A stretch of DNA of 64,000 nucleotides from Thermovirga lienii DSM 17291 (GTDB taxonomy: Bacteria > Synergistota > Synergistia > Synergistales > Thermovirgaceae): contig CP003096.1 of assembly GCA_000233775.1 (NCBI GenBank), positions 1,824,501 to 1,888,500 of the forward strand, written 5' to 3'. Made by a program: the position numbers and the translations under genes. Of the stretch, positions 27,192 to 35,192 are shown in pieces; positions within the stretch are counted from its first letter, which is position 1; each line of letters opens with the position of its first letter. The notes under the pieces were generated by a model. That model was not told the DNA's origin. It ran no database searches and saw only the letters and a list, made by a program, of their open reading frames with translations.

Positions 27192-27230
27192 CTATGTGAA
27201 ATAGTACTCACATAGTTACATATATGTCAA
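27192..27230 (-). promoter_or_regulatory. ars operon promoter overlapped by an ArsR operator
   Basis: On the reverse strand TTGACA (27230-27225) and TACTAT (27206-27201) are 18 bases apart. A perfect palindrome, CTATGTGA-N8-TCACATAG (27192-27215), is centred on the -10 box. ArsR proteins bind such dyads and leave when As(III) binds. The start codon of arsR lies 16 bases further on. Confidence 0.8.
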
Positions 27231-27249
27231 GAAAAAAAGGCGGACTCAT

Positions 27250-27281
27250 AAAAAAAGCCCTCTTCACTATTGCGAGAGGGC
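27250..27281 (-). terminator. terminator of the thioesterase-AOR-usp operon
   Basis: On the reverse strand GCCCTCT and AGAGGGC pair around an 11-base loop and are followed by seven T residues. It ends the reverse-strand transcription unit whose last gene stops at 27342. Confidence 0.85.
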
Positions 27282-27341
27282 ATTTCGAATGTTAAAACAC
27301 CGAAATTAACGACCTGACCATAATTTGGTGCAGTGTCAAAA

Positions 27342-27791
27342 TCAAATTCTGGGCCTGTAGACCAAAACACTGCATGGGGCATGGGCAACTATCTTGGCCG
27401 CCACACTTCCTATAAAGAACCTCTCCAGGTTCTTCATACCCCTGTGCCCCACTATGATGAGCTGGTAATCTGTATCTTCTTCGGCTAGCTTGACTATCTC
27501 GTTGTAGGGAACTCCCACTATCATTGAGAACTCATGGGGGAAATCCTTATTTCCTGTCTCCGCTGCCGCTTCCTCCACCATCTCCCTGAATTCTGCCTCC
27601 AAGTCTCTTCTGAACCTCTCGTCGTACTCGATGGGAACCGGCATGCCAGGAAAGGCGGTCAATGGATGCTCCTCGTACACATGAACGAAATGAAGCATCT
27701 CAATGTTTTCTCTCTTTGCATACTCGAAGGCATACCTCATAAGTTCCCTGCTCAAAGCGCTGCCGTCGATCGCCACAAGGGCCTTCCTCAT
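27342..27791 (-). CDS. Universal stress protein, single domain
   Basis: This 149-aa UspA protein starts MRKALVAIDGSALS and has the ATP-binding signature GHRGMKNLERFFIGSVAAKIVAHAPCSVL. I use the ATG at 27791, which has GAGGGGAG upstream, instead of a frame 12 codons longer that overlaps the ribosome site. It is the last gene of the reverse-strand operon that includes the deacetylase and AOR. Confidence 0.88.
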   Translation of the reverse strand: MRKALVAIDGSALSRELMRYAFEYAKRENIEMLHFVHVYEEHPLTAFPGMPVPIEYDERFRRDLEAEFREMVEEAAAETGNKDFPHEFSMIVGVPYNEIVKLAEEDTDYQLIIVGHRGMKNLERFFIGSVAAKIVAHAPCSVLVYRPRI

Positions 27792-27828
27792 AAGATTCAC
27801 TCCCCTCTTTGTTTTTCTATGCTCCACT

Positions 27829-28641
27829 CTAATTAATTACTTCATCTAATCTAACAAAAGTATAACCCTTTTCAAGCAAAATGGGTATTGCTAGCTTCAA
27901 TCCCTCGGCCGTTTCCCCCTCTGGGTGGTTCATGTGGCATATTATTACGTCCCCTGGGCGAGCCTTAGAAACTGCTTCTGTAACCTTTTTTGACGAAAAG
28001 GTTGCACCTCCATCGCCCAATATGCTGTAACCTACTGGCTTCATGCCGAGGTCATAAACTATTTGTACAGCCACATCATCGTAATAATTGGTACCGGAAC
28101 GATAAAACCCGGGCCTTGTACCAGTCAATTTTTCTATTGCCCTGGCTCCTTTCTCCACTTCCTCCCACACTTCCCTTACGCTTGATGTACCTTTTATGCC
28201 GTACGCTTCCTTGCCGTTCACCGAGCAGGGCTTATGACGAAAACCGTGGTTTGCTATCAGAAATAGGGGGTTTTTCTCCAGGTTCTTGGCTTCATCGGGG
28301 TTGTCTCTGATCCATCGCGCATTCAAAAAAAGAGTGGCCTTTATGTTGTTCTCCACAAGAAAATCTACGAGCTCCCTGTCGTAGCCAGAACCGCCCTTTC
28401 CGCCGCAGGCATCCAGCGTCAGCGCCACCTGAAGGCCTGAAGGATCAAAACGGGTGACCACACCAGGAACGTCTTGCCCCCAAAACTTAGGGGTAAGGTT
28501 ACCATAGCGCTTATTTATCTCCTCCAGCGGTAAGGGGGCATTGCGACCTGCCTCAGTTTTCAACAACTCAACTCCAAAGACAAAAGCCCCCACCACTGAA
28601 AGCAATACCAGAAACCTCCAAAAGCGCAAAAGACCGGTCAC
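27829..28641 (-). CDS. Exported polysaccharide deacetylase family protein
   Basis: This 270-aa NodB-fold hydrolase has an N-terminal signal or anchor (FWRFLVLLSVVGAFVFG). Motif 1 is altered to TLDACGG instead of TFDDG. Motif 2 has the metal histidines in ANHGFRH, motif 3 is RPGFYRSGTNYYDD, and the late H is in ICHMNHPEG. It removes acetyl groups from sugars or acts on peptidoglycan. The GTG start overlaps the AOR stop as GTGA, so the two are coupled, although their functions look unrelated. Confidence 0.83.
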   Translation of the reverse strand: MTGLLRFWRFLVLLSVVGAFVFGVELLKTEAGRNAPLPLEEINKRYGNLTPKFWGQDVPGVVTRFDPSGLQVALTLDACGGKGGSGYDRELVDFLVENNIKATLFLNARWIRDNPDEAKNLEKNPLFLIANHGFRHKPCSVNGKEAYGIKGTSSVREVWEEVEKGARAIEKLTGTRPGFYRSGTNYYDDVAVQIVYDLGMKPVGYSILGDGGATFSSKKVTEAVSKARPGDVIICHMNHPEGETAEGLKLAIPILLEKGYTFVRLDEVIN

Positions 28642-30521
28642 CTCACCAAATAGTCCAACCCAAGTTCCTTGAGCTTCTCCCTAGTCGGACGGCCATTTTC
28701 GTCCCATCCTCGGGCCTGATAATACTCCATGAGCATCTTATCGTAATCGGAAATGACGCATTCTGCCTTTTGTGCGTACTTCCCAAAAGCAGGCTGGCTT
28801 AAAATTTTCTTAGGCAAAAGGTCGTCCTCTTTGCTTACCCCTTCTCGCACGTTGAAGGCCCTTTGGGCGTTATATGCCCTTTCTCCAACCTTGAGAAGAT
28901 CTTCGCCTGTAAAATCTTCGCCCGACAACGCTGTCATTAAATCTGCCAAGTCATCTACAGTTACTCCAGCATAGACATAGAATTTGCAAAAGCCCAAGAT
29001 ATCTGGCATCATTCCAAAATCATGAAGGAGCTTTACGGCTTTTCCCTTGCCCTCTTCTTCATACCTATCCACTTCATTGGGATCAGGCAGGCCATAGGAG
29101 ATAAGGCCAAAGTCCATCTTTCCTGAGTCCCAAGCCATTCCCTCAATAGGGTGGATGTGGTTCATTCCTGTGTTGGCAACACCGTAGGACAGCCCCAACG
29201 CTTTGCCTGAACGGGGGTCATGGGCCGGTCCTTCAAGTCCTTTGACGTGGACCGCAAGCTCTTGTGCCCCTTTACCAAGCTCGGACGCTGCTCTTTTTAC
29301 CCCGTCTGCCAAAAGATCTCCAAGGCCTTCCCTCGAAGCTATCTTTCTAAGGAGCTTCAGTGTCTCTTCCATGTCCCCCCATTCAAGAGGGCTTCCCTCG
29401 TTATCGCTGGGCTTTAGGATTCCCTTTTCAAAGCAGTCCATGGCGAAGGCAAGCACCGAACCAGCCGATATGGTATCAAGGCCAAACTCGTTGCAGAGCC
29501 AAGAGGCATGAACTGCTGCATCCACATCTTCGTTGAGCAGGTAAGCTGTAAAGGTGGTCATGGTCTCATATTCGCATCCCTCATGACAAGGGGTCATCCA
29601 TGGCCCCTTGTCAACCTTTGCCTTCCTGCCGCACCTCAAGATACATCCCTTGTAACAAGGCCTTGCCGACACGAAATTGTTCTCCTGAAAATGCTTAAAG
29701 AGCGCTGCGCCCTTGCCCCACGAATTGGCTTCCCAGTTTTTGGTAGGGAAATCCCCCGCTGCATCTGCCCTGGCAAGCTCTCCTGTTGTTCCCTCTTGGG
29801 CCCATATGGCATTTCCCGGGTCGCTTATCAGCCTTCGGCTTATATCTCTACACAGAGCCATGAACTTTTGGGCTTCACGGATGGGGAACTTTTTCTTTCC
29901 CCTCACTGCCACGGCAAGAAGGTTTTTGGATCCCATAACAGTTCCTGCACCACTTCTGCCAGCAGCCCTTGAAGCATCACCAAACATGACCGACGCAAAC
30001 TTAACTAGGTTCTCTCCGGCGGGACCTATACAGCCTACTTCGAAATCGCCGCCCAGCTCATCTTTTATGGCCTTTGTCTTCTTACTGGTGCTCAGTCCCT
30101 TCAGAGCAGGCCATGGGCGAACCTCCCAGCTTCCTTCATCTATTATCAAAACAGAAGGTTCTTCTGCTCTCCCTGTTATAACCACTACATCTATCCCGGC
30201 CTTCCTTAAAGCAGGCCCAAAATCGCTTCCGCTCCTGGATTCTCCCCAAACGCCAGTTAGAGGTGACTTGAAACACAAATCCACACTGCCGCACCCTGGT
30301 GCACCGGTACCTGTCAGTGGTCCAGTGGCAATTACTAGCGGAGCCTCACTGCCTAAAGGGTCATATTTGGCCTCTGTTTCCTTTAAGATTATGTCCGCAG
30401 CAAGCCCAGCTCCTCCCATGAAAAGGTTCAAGGCTCTCTCTTCTGCTTTCTCAACAAAGCATGTGCCAGTAGAAAGGTCTACCCTCAACATCTTTCCAAA
30501 TACAGATTTCAATCCCTGCAT
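28638..30521 (-). CDS. Aldehyde:ferredoxin oxidoreductase (tungsten AOR family)
   Basis: This 627-aa enzyme oxidises aldehydes to acids and reduces ferredoxin at a bis-pterin tungsten (or molybdenum) site. The N-terminal domain ends with the pterin-binding RSGAGTVMGSKNLLAVAVRG. The 4Fe-4S ligands are in CYKGCILRC plus a late C in LGFCKFYVY. I use the ATG at 30521 (MQGLKSVFGKMLRVDLS), preceded by GAGGAGG, rather than an 11-codon longer GTG form. It lies 29 bases downstream of the Sec-Cys small protein, and the two are clearly co-transcribed. Confidence 0.9.
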   Translation of the reverse strand: MQGLKSVFGKMLRVDLSTGTCFVEKAEERALNLFMGGAGLAADIILKETEAKYDPLGSEAPLVIATGPLTGTGAPGCGSVDLCFKSPLTGVWGESRSGSDFGPALRKAGIDVVVITGRAEEPSVLIIDEGSWEVRPWPALKGLSTSKKTKAIKDELGGDFEVGCIGPAGENLVKFASVMFGDASRAAGRSGAGTVMGSKNLLAVAVRGKKKFPIREAQKFMALCRDISRRLISDPGNAIWAQEGTTGELARADAAGDFPTKNWEANSWGKGAALFKHFQENNFVSARPCYKGCILRCGRKAKVDKGPWMTPCHEGCEYETMTTFTAYLLNEDVDAAVHASWLCNEFGLDTISAGSVLAFAMDCFEKGILKPSDNEGSPLEWGDMEETLKLLRKIASREGLGDLLADGVKRAASELGKGAQELAVHVKGLEGPAHDPRSGKALGLSYGVANTGMNHIHPIEGMAWDSGKMDFGLISYGLPDPNEVDRYEEEGKGKAVKLLHDFGMMPDILGFCKFYVYAGVTVDDLADLMTALSGEDFTGEDLLKVGERAYNAQRAFNVREGVSKEDDLLPKKILSQPAFGKYAQKAECVISDYDKMLMEYYQARGWDENGRPTREKLKELGLDYLVR

Positions 30522-30550
30522 ATTTATCCTCCTCTCGGCCGCATCAACTT

Positions 30551-30850
30551 TCACGGAATAATGGCGGTAGATATGAACAAAATATCGCTCCGACGAAGGC
30601 TGCCTCGTTTGAAGCGAACCTCGCCACCAAGGAAAGTCATATCCTTAGGCACCCACAAGGAGACGCCACCCTGGCTTATGAGCCTGTAATTGTCTTTTTC
30701 CCTTGGAGAACCGCCCTGCACGAGGGCTTCTTGTCTGCTGCATCAGCCACCGGTTCTAACTACCACAACATATGCTTCGTTGCCACTTTTCCTGAAGAAC
30801 TCTAAATCTTCAGCCTTCAAAACCAGGCGCTCATCGTTTTGGTTTTTCAC
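30551..30850 (-). CDS. Small selenocysteine-cysteine (UC) protein upstream of AOR
   Basis: From a GTG at 30850 the frame is open for 99 residues to TGA at 30551, apart from one internal TGA (30745-30743, codon 36) directly followed by a Cys codon. The protein reads as a helix (LVLKAEDLEFFRKSG), a strand YVVVVRTGG, then U36-C37, then QGGSPREKDNYRLISQGG, VSLWVPKDM and a basic tail. It is a paralogue of the tandem-TGA protein at 25797-26102: both have V-V-R-T before the Sec position and similar spacing after it. An in-frame ATG 14 codons upstream is an alternative start, with a poorer ribosome site. No protein-coding call covers this otherwise empty 380-base gap. Function unknown; a redox or metal role is inferred. 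Confidence 0.82.
30707..30731 (-). other. candidate SECIS hairpin in the UC small protein gene
   Basis: On the reverse strand AGAA-GCCCT-CGTGC-AGGGC-GG-TTCT makes nine perfect pairs with a two-base GG bulge. The CGTGC loop starts 21 bases after the TGA. This is a textbook geometry for a bacterial SECIS and strongly supports the Sec reading. Confidence 0.82.
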
Positions 30851-30906
30851 CCTACGTCCCCCCAATCTTGGCGGCTGATTGCTTTTTAGCATACCACATC
30901 TTTCTC

Positions 30907-32661
30907 TTACTGCATCACTGCCAACACAAGCACAGCTACCCAGCTAGCGCGCCCTTCCTGCTTTAGTACCCTAGAGGCCTCGAAAATGGATGCCCCAGAC
31001 CTTACAACATCATCCAAAAGCACAATCCTTTTTCCTTGGACCTTTACGCTCTTTGAAAAACCGTAGGCATTAGACACCGCGTTGAATCTCTCCTTTGGAT
31101 TGGGGATCTTCTTTAGCTCAGGCACAGGCCTTTTTTTAATGAATGCCTCTTTGGCTAAAGGAACTCTGGTCCTAATAGTCAACTCCTCTGCCAAAATCTC
31201 CAATGGCTCCTTGCGGTTTCTACCGCCAAAAGGTGGCACAAAAACCAAAATATGGGGACTTATCTCTAAAAGTTTGGGAGCTAACAGGGCTGCTATTTCT
31301 TTCACTGCCTTGTATTCTGCTTTATGCTTAAACCTCTTGAAGAGTTTTTCGAGGTCCGAAAGGTCTGCTTGAAGGATATTTCTGCACGGCCTTATAACTC
31401 CCAGAGCATATCCCTCATCCCAAGGCGTCTTACCAGGGAAGAATTTTTTAAGATCCTCCATGGGGTGGCTTTCTCTTGGCGTTTTGGTTGCAGCAAGACG
31501 AAGGGCATCTTTTCCCAAAAAATTAACGACCTGATCCACAGCATCCATAAGAAGCCGCTTTTTCTTGCGTTTTTCTTCCTCGAAAAGGGTTACCTGGACC
31601 ATATCCCTGGGGATAAGGTCTTTCAAGGTGAGCCCTACCTTCCTGTACAAGTAGCCCCGCTTGTATATCTTCTCCAGTGCCTCCTTTGCCGCTTCGACTA
31701 GGTCGTGAGTGCAGTCAGATGGGACCTTCAGTTTTATGTTCGCGCTGTTATTGTACTGAGGAAGGTCCGTCCTGTAAGGGTTTGTATGAAGGGATACCTG
31801 CAGGCTTTTGCACAAAAGTTTTTCTTTTCTGAGGATGAGGGCAGCTTCCTCTACGTGCTCCAACAGGGCCACCCATATTTCTTCCAATTCTCTCACAGGG
31901 TGCCTGAAACTTGGGGCAATCTGTATGGATTTTCTGGGCTGACGCTCTGCCGTGAAGGGGTAGCACACCACTCCTCTCAATTCTTTCCATGTGGACCATA
32001 CCAAGGCAGGAAAATTTTCTAAAATCCATTTTTCGTCGGAAACAAAAAGGTCATAACCTGAAGTCAACCCTATTGAGCGGAGTTTACCGGCAGTCTTTCG
32101 TCCTATACCCCAAACCTCCTCTATGGGTATCCTTTTAAGTACCTCTTTGGCCACTTCTTCGGAAGATATCCAGAACACTCCTTCGTGAAGCTCTTCCCTT
32201 TTGGCTATGTACCCTGCTGCCTTGGCTAAGGTCTTTGTGTTTCCTATGCCGATGGAAACAGGAATGCCTGTTTCTTCTTTGATGAAATTTCGCACCTGTC
32301 TGGAAAAGCCTACCGGGTCCTCTTTATGAATGCCCGTTAGGTGAAGGTAGGCTTCGTCTATTGAAGAAACTTCAACTTCAGGGACCAAAAGGTGAAGGCA
32401 CTTCATGACTTTCCGCGACATTATGCGGTAGTACTCGTGGTCGCCTTTTAAAACCACAACACGATTTTTCCGGCAAAGGGCCTTTACGGTAAAAAAAGGA
32501 ACGGCCATACCTATACCTAGTGCCTTTGCCTCGTTGGACCTTGCTACTACGCAGCCGTCGTTATGGGAAAGCACAATGACAGGCCGCCCTTCAAGAGACG
32601 GGTCCCTGACTCTCTCGCAGGAAACAAAAAAATTATTGCAGTCGCATAGGGCTAAGAGCAC
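30907..32661 (-). CDS. Y-family DNA polymerase (UmuC-like) fused to a phosphoribosyltransferase domain
   Basis: This 584-aa protein starts as a UmuC-type lesion-bypass polymerase. Its first metal-site segment is CDCNNFFVSCERV, followed by DGCVVARSNEAKALGI and the SSIDEAYL catalytic acids (about 100). Helix-hairpin-helix IEEVWGIGRKTAGKL and a little-finger domain reach to about 350, then a UmuC-type C-terminal region with GKDALRLAA. Beyond residue about 440 is a ComF-like type I phosphoribosyltransferase ending with the PRPP loop VLLDDVVRSGAS (about 548-559). UmuC normally ends near 420-430 aa. The frame is continuous and there is no internal ribosome site, so this is a true fusion. It precedes the Sec-Cys small protein and follows the thioesterase gene. 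Confidence 0.85.
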   Translation of the reverse strand: MLLALCDCNNFFVSCERVRDPSLEGRPVIVLSHNDGCVVARSNEAKALGIGMAVPFFTVKALCRKNRVVVLKGDHEYYRIMSRKVMKCLHLLVPEVEVSSIDEAYLHLTGIHKEDPVGFSRQVRNFIKEETGIPVSIGIGNTKTLAKAAGYIAKREELHEGVFWISSEEVAKEVLKRIPIEEVWGIGRKTAGKLRSIGLTSGYDLFVSDEKWILENFPALVWSTWKELRGVVCYPFTAERQPRKSIQIAPSFRHPVRELEEIWVALLEHVEEAALILRKEKLLCKSLQVSLHTNPYRTDLPQYNNSANIKLKVPSDCTHDLVEAAKEALEKIYKRGYLYRKVGLTLKDLIPRDMVQVTLFEEEKRKKKRLLMDAVDQVVNFLGKDALRLAATKTPRESHPMEDLKKFFPGKTPWDEGYALGVIRPCRNILQADLSDLEKLFKRFKHKAEYKAVKEIAALLAPKLLEISPHILVFVPPFGGRNRKEPLEILAEELTIRTRVPLAKEAFIKKRPVPELKKIPNPKERFNAVSNAYGFSKSVKVQGKRIVLLDDVVRSGASIFEASRVLKQEGRASWVAVLVLAVMQ

Positions 32662-32664
32662 AAA

Positions 32665-33420
32665 TTATCGTTCCTCTCGTGATATTTTCTCCCACTCGGT
32701 GCTTATTACAGCCATGGATTGGCCATCTTTCTCCCCGTATATATGGTGGCGACATAAAATAGAGCAAGAATTTTTGTCTATCCCCACCTCCGAAATCACC
32801 GAATCTCCATAGAAAGCAGGCCTTTTGAATGCTATTTCAACTCCTTTGGGTTTGTATTCTTTTAATATCTCAACAGGAATGGTATCCAGTGCCCACCTTA
32901 GATAATGGACATTGTTGACATGGAAGTTCATGTCCAAATCGGTGACTGCGACCTGGATAGTTTTCTTTACGTCAACTTTCTCCGGCAAAAGAAGCTCTTG
33001 GAAAGAAACCTCCAAATTTTCATCCTTATTTTTATCGTATGCCTCAGGCATGACCCTGTCCAGCCTCAAGGGCCTTCCCCTGTTCATGTCCACTACCACC
33101 CAAGATGTCTGAACGGACAAAAGTTTTTTGCCGTTACAATCGAGCATCTCGAAGTTTCTCAAAGAATACAAGTTTTTCTCTGGGCGGTACCAGGTCTTTA
33201 TGGTAACCAAGTCGCCTCTTTGGGGCATGGTCTGGATTGTCATCTTGAAGCGATGAAGCACCCATGTTTTGCTTTGCTTTAAAAGATCCGCAACTGAGAC
33301 TCCAACTCTCTCAGCATGGTCATCGGCAATATCCTGACACAAGTTCATGGCACCTGTAAGCTTTAACCTTCCCAAGGCCCCCGCCTGGGAATAGCTGATT
33401 CTGAAGTTATGTTCGTACAA
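32665..33420 (-). CDS. Acyl-ACP thioesterase (FatA/FatB family)
   Basis: This 251-aa double hot-dog enzyme releases fatty acids from acyl carrier protein. The first hot-dog has SQAGALGRLKLTGAMNLCQDIADDH, read here as two parts of the motif. The second has DLDMNFHVNNVHYLRW, containing the D/N/H catalytic residues of the family. It ends 3 bases before the polymerase fusion gene starts and heads the reverse-strand operon. Length matches bacterial members. Confidence 0.88.
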   Translation of the reverse strand: MYEHNFRISYSQAGALGRLKLTGAMNLCQDIADDHAERVGVSVADLLKQSKTWVLHRFKMTIQTMPQRGDLVTIKTWYRPEKNLYSLRNFEMLDCNGKKLLSVQTSWVVVDMNRGRPLRLDRVMPEAYDKNKDENLEVSFQELLLPEKVDVKKTIQVAVTDLDMNFHVNNVHYLRWALDTIPVEILKEYKPKGVEIAFKRPAFYGDSVISEVGIDKNSCSILCRHHIYGEKDGQSMAVISTEWEKISREER

Positions 33421-33457
33421 TTTAAGTAGCCTCCTTTGGAAGTTCCATCTCTTTTCA

Positions 33458-34375
33458 AGTTACGTCCATATAATTGTGTAAAATTAAGAGCCAAGGCAAG
33501 GTCTCTGGTTTAAAATGGTAAGCGGAAAAACAAACCCAAACCGGAGGTGACCTTGCAATGGCTCAGTACAATATTACCATCGACTCAGAATTACTGCATC
33601 AGTTATTTTTGTCGGACAGTAAGGATTCTGGAGTATCTAAGTTATTGGAGTCGGTATTGAATCAAGTTCTTCAGGCCCAGGCAACAGAACAACTGAGAGC
33701 AGAGGCTTACGAGCGGACAGAGGAAAGACGAGGGTATCGCAACGGAACATACCCGCACAGGCTTACGACGAGAGTAGGGAGCCTTGTTTTGAGGGTGCCC
33801 AGGCTTCGTAATGGCAAGTTTTCTACGGAGCTTTTCAGCAGATATCAGAGGAGCGAACAGGCCTTTATTTTGGCTTTGATGGAGATGGTAGTAAATGGGG
33901 TATCAACCCGTAAGGTATCTGAGATAACCGAGGAGTTATGTGGAGTAAGGATATCCAAGTCAGAGGTGGGTAGAGGAATACGAAGAAAAAGCTCCTAAGG
34001 CGATGAGGATTTTGGAAGAGGGATTTGACGATGCTGTGGCGATATTGTCTTTGCCGGAGAAGTATCGTAGGCGTTTGAGGGCGACCAACAGTGTGGAGAG
34101 ATTGAATGAGGAGATAAGGCGTAGGGAGAGGGTTATACGGATATTTCCAAGCAGGGAATCGGCAGTAAGGTTGCTTGGCGCAGTTCTTCTTGAGATAGAC
34201 AACAAGTGGGCTGGTGGAAGGAAGTACCTTGATATGGATGAGTACTATGAATATCTTTCACAACAGCAATCTAGATCAAGCCCTAAAATCTATTGCCTTT
34301 AACAAAAAATAAGAAAAATGCATAAGACCATTACCAGAGACCAAAACAAATTTACACAAAATATAGGGCTTGACC
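33458..34375 (+). mobile_element. IS256-family element, internally deleted copy A
   Basis: An element of about 918 bp bounded by imperfect terminal inverted repeats: the left end AGTTACGTCCATATAATTGT and, read inward, the right end GGTCAAGCCCTATATTTTGT. It contains only the start and end of an IS256-type transposase. It is almost identical to copy B in opposite orientation. No target-site duplication is visible at either side (CTCTTTTCA versus TGGAGTAAA). Ends were set by comparison with the intact element at 35193-36588. Confidence 0.8.
33558..34302 (+). pseudogene. IS256-family transposase with catalytic core deleted
   Basis: The N-terminal frame (146 aa, to 33998) runs normally through VVNGVSTRKVSEITEELCG and SKSEV. 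It then jumps, out of frame, to the C-terminal part VEEYEEKAPKAMRILEEG and RATNSVERLNEEIRRRERV (to 34302). About 160 residues holding the two catalytic aspartates of the DDE triad are missing; only the glutamate region remains. The deletion also shifts the frame, so no active transposase can be made. Copy B has the same junction. Confidence 0.9.
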
Positions 34376-35183
34376 TGGAGTAAAAATCCTAATCCTCAGT
34401 GAGTTTTTAAAACTTTACGAAAAACTTGTTTCTTAAACTAAAAGTCACCAGCCTAGTTGATAGTGATATTCCATTCGATTTATTGCAAAAGAGCCTTTGC
34501 TTTCGGCTTGCTTTGCTGTTTATCATTTCAAGCTAGCAGTCTCTACCATAGCTTTTAATTTTACATTCACCCCTGGAGGTGTCACTCTGATTACCTATGT
34601 TTTCTATACTTCAGAATATTTCATATCTAAACGTTGCCTACATTCTATTAATTTCGTAGCGTACCATTTTATATTTCGACGCGGGTCAATAAACCTCAAG
34701 GGTTTACCTTCTCCAAAAAAGTTTTCATATTTTTTTTCAAACTCTTCGATTTCGTCATGCGGGCATAAACCAACAAAAACATCATCGTTTTCTATTTGCA
34801 AATCCCCTCTGCTCGAAGGCAGGCGCCATTCTCTTTCCCACGTAAAATCAACAGCGCCATTAGTATACAATTTTTCTCCGAAAACTGTAACTAGCGGTAT
34901 AAGAAACTTGGCATCCTCCGGGTGCGTTTCTATTAAACTAAATAGTGCTCTTACAACTCCATCTTGATCCCCTAACCAATTGTTTATGTATATCACTGGA
35001 GAAACACCTTTATTTTTCAACTTATCTTTACTAAAGACCAATCCATATGGTTTCAAATCAACATTTCTCCCCTTTATTTCCAAAAGACAATGAGCTTCAC
35101 TTAACGGCGTCTCTGTAAAACAGATCGCACTAAAATATATGTATTTTTGCTCATCCTCTAAATTACCTCCAAATCGAACATCG

Positions 35184-35192
35184 CTTATACTA
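35184..35192. repeat. 9-bp target-site duplication, left copy
   Basis: CTTATACTA here and again at 36589-36597 flank the intact IS256-family element exactly. Removing one copy plus the element restores the host reading frame. Confidence 0.92.

Noticed and set aside
29713-30561. Long forward-strand frame of 282 codons over the AOR gene
   Set aside because: It is a shadow of the AOR reading frame; composition is proline/serine-rich with no family features or ribosome site.
33449-34384. Target-site duplication around deleted IS copy A (and likewise copy B)
   Set aside because: Flanking bases do not match on either side for 8 or 9 positions, nor when flanks are swapped to test inversion.
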